IMG/VR virus record: IMGVR_UViG_3300042868_013845
Coordinates: 1-64,000 of that record
DNA from: a virus
Reading direction: 5' to 3' (one strand)
Length of the DNA: 64,000 nt
Below, one piece after another: positions 60,872-64,000 of this stretch. The notes under the pieces were generated by a model. That model was not told the origin of the DNA. It saw only the letters and a list, made by a program, of their open reading frames with translations, and did no database searches. Each line of letters starts with the position of its first letter. Within the stretch, counting starts at the first letter, position 1. A program made the position numbers and the translations under genes.

Positions 60872-60900
60872 ATTATACCACAGATTATGCTATTTGTAAA
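60872..60900 (-). promoter_or_regulatory. Early-type promoter before the DUF2693-like gene
   Basis: Minus strand: TTTACA (60895-60900), 17-bp spacer ending TGTGG, TATAAT (60872-60877). The best early-type match in the window. It should drive the DUF2693-like gene through gp59. Confidence 0.7.
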
Positions 60901-60908
60901 TAACTTTT

Positions 60909-61856
60909 TTACTTAAAGGCTCTATTTTTTTCAAAGTCCCCAAAATCATGCCATTCGCGATAGCTATTCACTGAGTCAACATCTACTTTGGAGAGATTAC
61001 GATTAATATGAGCATCAGCTCCAACATTCATGAAGATTGCCCGCTCATTTGCTTTTTCGAAGAATGCTGGCCAAGCTTTGGCATCATATGCTGCAGTAGT
61101 TGGAAATGGCACTCTATTTGCTTGTGGATGAGGCTTTAAGAATGGCATTGTTGCGGTTTCAACAATTGCATCTCCCTTTTCGCCTTTGTGAATATTACGC
61201 GCAACCGCAACACCATATGCACCTGCTTCTGGCCAACCGATTTGACATGCGCGAGTCATTGTGCCTGTTGATACTGCACACCAAATCTCACTTGGTTCAT
61301 AGCCCAATTGAGTGCTAATCTTATCACACATTCTCACTAGACCAGCAGTAACCATACTATTGCCGCTTAATCCAAATGGCAGATATTGTGCATTATTCTC
61401 ACTTGCCCATTGCTTAGCATAGCTGTTTAATACTGGCATTGCTGCAATTCGAACAAATCTCATATCAACATGAGGATATGCAAAGAGCGCCGCTTGGTGA
61501 TCACTTACTCGTTTGCTGCTTGGACAAAAGAAAACAACCTTTTTATTATAGAGCTCAGCAAGCATACTAATAGCATCCATAGCATGACCTTGTCGAGGAG
61601 CACAATAAACAAGTGTATCATATGGACTTTCAGCAACTACTCGCTCTGCACCAAATGCCTTTAATCCACCTAGTGCAAGATCTGCACGTAGAACATGTCT
61701 GCCACCTTCAACTGTTTCAACAACAGGATCGTCGACTTTACTCTTAAAATCTCCCCATAGTTCCCGATAATAGTTGCGAGCTTCTGCTCGATTCATGCCC
61801 ATCGGTATATCTTTATTTTCAATGCTGTCTGTTATGCTAAACATGTTTGTCCCCAA
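60909..61856 (-). CDS. PLP fold-type II (PALP-like) enzyme candidate
   Basis: A 315-residue protein. The segment ADLALGGLKAFGAERVV resembles the GGNKxRK motif around the PLP lysine of D-cysteine desulfhydrase/ACC deaminase (here K66). It is followed by DTLVYCAPRQGHAMDAISMLAELYNKKVVFFCP (like the QSNHA region) and VSTGTMTRA, a Gly/Thr-rich phosphate-loop candidate. Length fits the family (about 320-340). Substrate unknown; it could act on an amino acid used by the adjacent genes. It overlaps the SGNH-like gene by 25 bp. Confidence 0.5.
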   Translation of the reverse strand: MGTNMFSITDSIENKDIPMGMNRAEARNYYRELWGDFKSKVDDPVVETVEGGRHVLRADLALGGLKAFGAERVVAESPYDTLVYCAPRQGHAMDAISMLAELYNKKVVFFCPSSKRVSDHQAALFAYPHVDMRFVRIAAMPVLNSYAKQWASENNAQYLPFGLSGNSMVTAGLVRMCDKISTQLGYEPSEIWCAVSTGTMTRACQIGWPEAGAYGVAVARNIHKGEKGDAIVETATMPFLKPHPQANRVPFPTTAAYDAKAWPAFFEKANERAIFMNVGADAHINRNLSKVDVDSVNSYREWHDFGDFEKNRAFK

Positions 61857-62827
61857 TCCCTTCTTCTGTAATATTCTGGTGATAGATGTACGCTGCTGCT
61901 ATTCTCCATATAGGTTTTTGCAAACTTTTCACCGTCCATGCTATACCATTCATTTGGAGGAGCTATAACTCTTCCGTCTGTTAACTTATTTAGTGTTTCA
62001 ATAAAACGCAGTGTGAGAGCTAGTCTCTGCTCTCGTGTGCCATAAAATGGAGAGCCTTTATAATAGCCAGTTTTTGGCAGCTTTCGCTCTTCATATTCAA
62101 CTGGCACTGGAGCAGTGTAACTTACATTGCAACCATATTCACTGCCAATTGCATCACCTTGTTTGACATATTCTTGCAGTAACTCATCTAGATTAAAGTT
62201 ATCATGACGCAACATATGATGGCGAATATCAATATTGCCAAGACAAAAAGAGATTTCGCCAAAGGGCTTACAGCCTCTAAATTCATGCTTCAAGCCTCGT
62301 TTTAAAGTGCCATATAACGTTTTACCGTTTGCTCGAAAAACAGCATCGCTTTTTCGACTAAAGCTCGGACTATGACTATCACCAATTGTTATGCCATCAA
62401 ATCGATTGGCAAAGACATTTGGCAAATCCTCCTGAGCTAGTTTTTTTACTCTCTGCAGATTTTTACTTAAAGCATCGCACCATTCCTTTGTTATGGCATG
62501 ATATGTCGTTGATGCACCAATTCTTTTTGAGAGCTGTTCTCCCCAATTAGGCATATCAATATCAAGACTAACTACGTTAGGATGTGCAGCTACTCGATTA
62601 ATGCGATCGTAAATTTCCTTTGTTGCTCCTCCGAAAAGATTAAGTGTGCCACCAAAATTGACACCATGTTCAATATAACAGACATCATAGTTAAGAATAT
62701 CTGGAGAACAGTTATGATTAATTGGAGCCTGAAGCTGATCACTCCATACACTGCTCCAGCCTAATACATGACTATTTTTTAGTCGAGGAATATTGCTAAT
62801 TGGATTTGTAATTATTGCGTTTGTCAT
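61832..62827 (-). CDS. SGNH/GDSL hydrolase-like protein
   Basis: A 331-residue protein. GDSHS at 149-153 is a block-I-type motif, GNIDIRHH (197-204) may supply the block-III Gly-Asn, and SSVHLSPEYY (H314) is a block-V-like His. The usual Asp of D-x-x-H is missing. The N-terminal 140 residues have a separate pattern (YIEHGVNFGGTLNLFGGATKEIYDRI and VVSLDIDMPNWGEQL). Could be an esterase/acyl hydrolase or an inactivated relative. It overlaps both neighbours. Confidence 0.5.
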   Translation of the reverse strand: MTNAIITNPISNIPRLKNSHVLGWSSVWSDQLQAPINHNCSPDILNYDVCYIEHGVNFGGTLNLFGGATKEIYDRINRVAAHPNVVSLDIDMPNWGEQLSKRIGASTTYHAITKEWCDALSKNLQRVKKLAQEDLPNVFANRFDGITIGDSHSPSFSRKSDAVFRANGKTLYGTLKRGLKHEFRGCKPFGEISFCLGNIDIRHHMLRHDNFNLDELLQEYVKQGDAIGSEYGCNVSYTAPVPVEYEERKLPKTGYYKGSPFYGTREQRLALTLRFIETLNKLTDGRVIAPPNEWYSMDGEKFAKTYMENSSSVHLSPEYYRRRDWGQTCLA

Positions 62828-63828
62828 CTTGGATATATTTTTACATTATCACTTCGCTTTGCTAGATCAAAACTATCTGGGAAAATCCAGTTATATGGTA
62901 TGCGTTTAGTTGGTCGTTTCTCACCTCGACCAATCGCGAGATGTTTCCATGCGAAGCATGTTTTATCTTCACAATTTAACATCCTTTGACTTGTCATAGG
63001 ATTACGTGGATCCTCACAAAGTATTTTCATTTGATGCAGCCAAAGTTCTGCTTGTTTGTTAAGTGGTATAAATTCACCCTCTTCATCAACATCGTATTTG
63101 ACTTTGCCATTAAGATTATCACCACCAAAGATTTGATGCAAGCCATCAAAGTGTCCAGTGCCACCAAAAAGTAAACTTTCAGGATCAACGAGATGTGGAT
63201 AGCTCATTGCTATATAGCGTGCAGTATTTTTACAAGGATAGAGTGGACTGCGGAAATTTTGAGCTTTCTTAAAATAGGCCTCAAGCTTTTTAGCAAAGCC
63301 CATCATTGTATATGGCTTATCGCGACCTTCAAAAATATCCTTTAAGTCATGAGCAGCTCTTAATGGTCCATCAAGCAACCACTCTTTTACATTAGTGCCC
63401 TTTGGATAATAGATTTGGAAAAGATCATTACGAGCATGTCGATTATGTGCAAAATGTTCGCGTGTTGCATCAACGCCATGATCCTTTAATAGTTTGAAAG
63501 TTCCCCAGTGTTCATTGCTAAAACTAAATACAAGTGTATAGAATAATCGATCAACTGGATCAGTTACCTCTGCCATCTCATAGCAATATGGATGTTCATG
63601 CCAATGCAATCGATGACTAAAGATTTGATAGTCATCGCGTAACAATCGATCATCTCGTTCGTCAAAGACTCGACAAAAATTAAAAAAAGCTTCTAGTCGC
63701 GTATCGAGGCTATGCTCTCTCATCCAACTATCTTTAGGCTTTTTGCCCTTCATTGCCACATCGACAAGTTCTGGCCAAACAATATCAATTGTTGGCTCAT
63801 CAATAAATTCGCTTAAACTGTTTTGCAT
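62824..63828 (-). CDS. Candidate thymine-hypermodification family protein (aGPT-Pplase/HMUDK-helical-like)
   Basis: A 334-residue protein. TRLEAFFNFCRVFDERDDRLL, then FRSPLYPCKNTARYIAMSYP, LLFGGTGHFDGLHQIFGG and RMLNCEDKTCFAWKHLAIGRGEKRPTKRI follow the order seen in the alpha-glutamyl/putrescinyl-thymine pyrophosphorylase and 5-hmdU DNA kinase helical families (F-x-x-F...ER; GP...A; GxG...GL...F; LCExxK...GExRP). These act on hydroxymethyluracil in phage DNA. The match is by eye and distant, and no P-loop kinase domain is attached. Neighbouring genes overlap on both sides. Confidence 0.4.
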   Translation of the reverse strand: MQNSLSEFIDEPTIDIVWPELVDVAMKGKKPKDSWMREHSLDTRLEAFFNFCRVFDERDDRLLRDDYQIFSHRLHWHEHPYCYEMAEVTDPVDRLFYTLVFSFSNEHWGTFKLLKDHGVDATREHFAHNRHARNDLFQIYYPKGTNVKEWLLDGPLRAAHDLKDIFEGRDKPYTMMGFAKKLEAYFKKAQNFRSPLYPCKNTARYIAMSYPHLVDPESLLFGGTGHFDGLHQIFGGDNLNGKVKYDVDEEGEFIPLNKQAELWLHQMKILCEDPRNPMTSQRMLNCEDKTCFAWKHLAIGRGEKRPTKRIPYNWIFPDSFDLAKRSDNVKIYPR

Positions 63829-64000
63829 AGATCTTTATATTGTTGCACGCTCATGCCTGCACTCTTAATTATAGCGTCATCACTTGGATGATTTTTCATG
63901 CCGTTGAATGTTTTGATTAGACCATGTTCTAACATAGCCTTTTGTCGGCCATAAGGATGGTCCTTGATGCGACAGCTACTCCATATTGAGTCAAGATCAA
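63813..64000 (-). CDS. Partial gene running off the right edge, unknown
   Basis: The last 61 codons of a minus-strand ORF, open to the window edge, with TAA at 63813-63815. Visible protein: DLDSIWSSCRIKDHPYGRQK, then AMLEHGLIKTFNGMKNHPSD and IKSAGMSVQQYKDLCKTV, basic and helical. It overlaps the start of the next gene by 16 bp, so it belongs to the same coupled operon. No family recognised from this fragment. Confidence 0.6.
   Translation of the reverse strand, partial: DLDSIWSSCRIKDHPYGRQKAMLEHGLIKTFNGMKNHPSDDAIIKSAGMSVQQYKDLCKTV

Noticed and set aside
1-64000. tRNA genes, CRISPR arrays, insertion sequences, integrase or att sites
   Set aside because: None seen by eye: no cloverleaf with a conserved T-loop, no regularly spaced repeats and no transposase or integrase motifs. 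A tRNAscan run would be decisive for tRNAs.

Overview
The window is a 64-kb piece of a low-GC (AT-rich), T4-like contractile-tailed phage genome. The evidence is a near-complete T4 virion and late-transcription gene set: gp46/gp47, gp55, UvsW/UvsY, gp23-gp22-gp21-gp20-gp19-gp18-gp17-gp16-gp15-gp14-gp13, baseplate gp6/gp8/gp25/gp53/gp48, gp4, gp54, gp26/gp51/gp29, and gp32/gp59/gp33. Gene order, low GC, long DUF4815-type fibre connectors and a CobT-like VWA protein suggest a marine T4-like myovirus of the cyanophage/pelagimyophage type. The host cannot be read from the sequence. I saw no tRNA, CRISPR array, IS element or integrase. No gene-free stretch exceeds 300 bases.

Layout. 1-8.2 kb (minus): CobT-like metallopeptidase/VWA protein, gp46/gp47 recombination nuclease, late sigma gp55, UvsW, UvsY. 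8.2-21.5 kb (minus): head and neck module from a gp3-like protein and capsid gp23 back through scaffold, protease, portal, tube, sheath, terminase and neck. 21.5-23.6 kb: holin candidate, a 55-residue plus-strand gene and four small structural-looking genes. 23.6-35 kb (minus): tail fibres (1749, 613 and 1156 residues) with small accessory genes. 35-52.5 kb (minus): baseplate, including a gp5 split into an OB/CHAP enzyme and a separate beta-helix spike. 52.5-57 kb (plus): gp4, gp54, gp26, gp51 and tape measure gp29. 57-64 kb (minus): gp32, gp59, gp33, a PD-(D/E)XK-like protein, two conserved unknowns, and an overlapping four-gene operon that looks like nucleotide or base-modification chemistry and runs off the right edge.

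Regulation can be read from the sequence. Early-type promoters (TTTACA, 16-17 bp, TATAAT-like) precede the CobT-like gene, gp55, gp32 and the gene at 60.6 kb. T4-type late boxes (T/CATAAATA) precede most structural transcription units, as expected for a phage that encodes gp55 and gp33. Both kinds of promoter often sit only 5-7 bp from the start codon, which predicts leaderless mRNAs.

The main observations are: (1) a likely programmed -1 frameshift fusing gp26 to gp51 just before the tape measure, with slippery heptamer, 6-nt spacer and a 10-bp stem; (2) widespread leaderless late-gene architecture, with palindromic bidirectional late promoters; (3) two near-identical plus-strand promoter/49-bp cassettes, opposite in strand to their neighbours, each heading a micro-ORF or small RNA; (4) the candidate hypermodification operon at the right edge.
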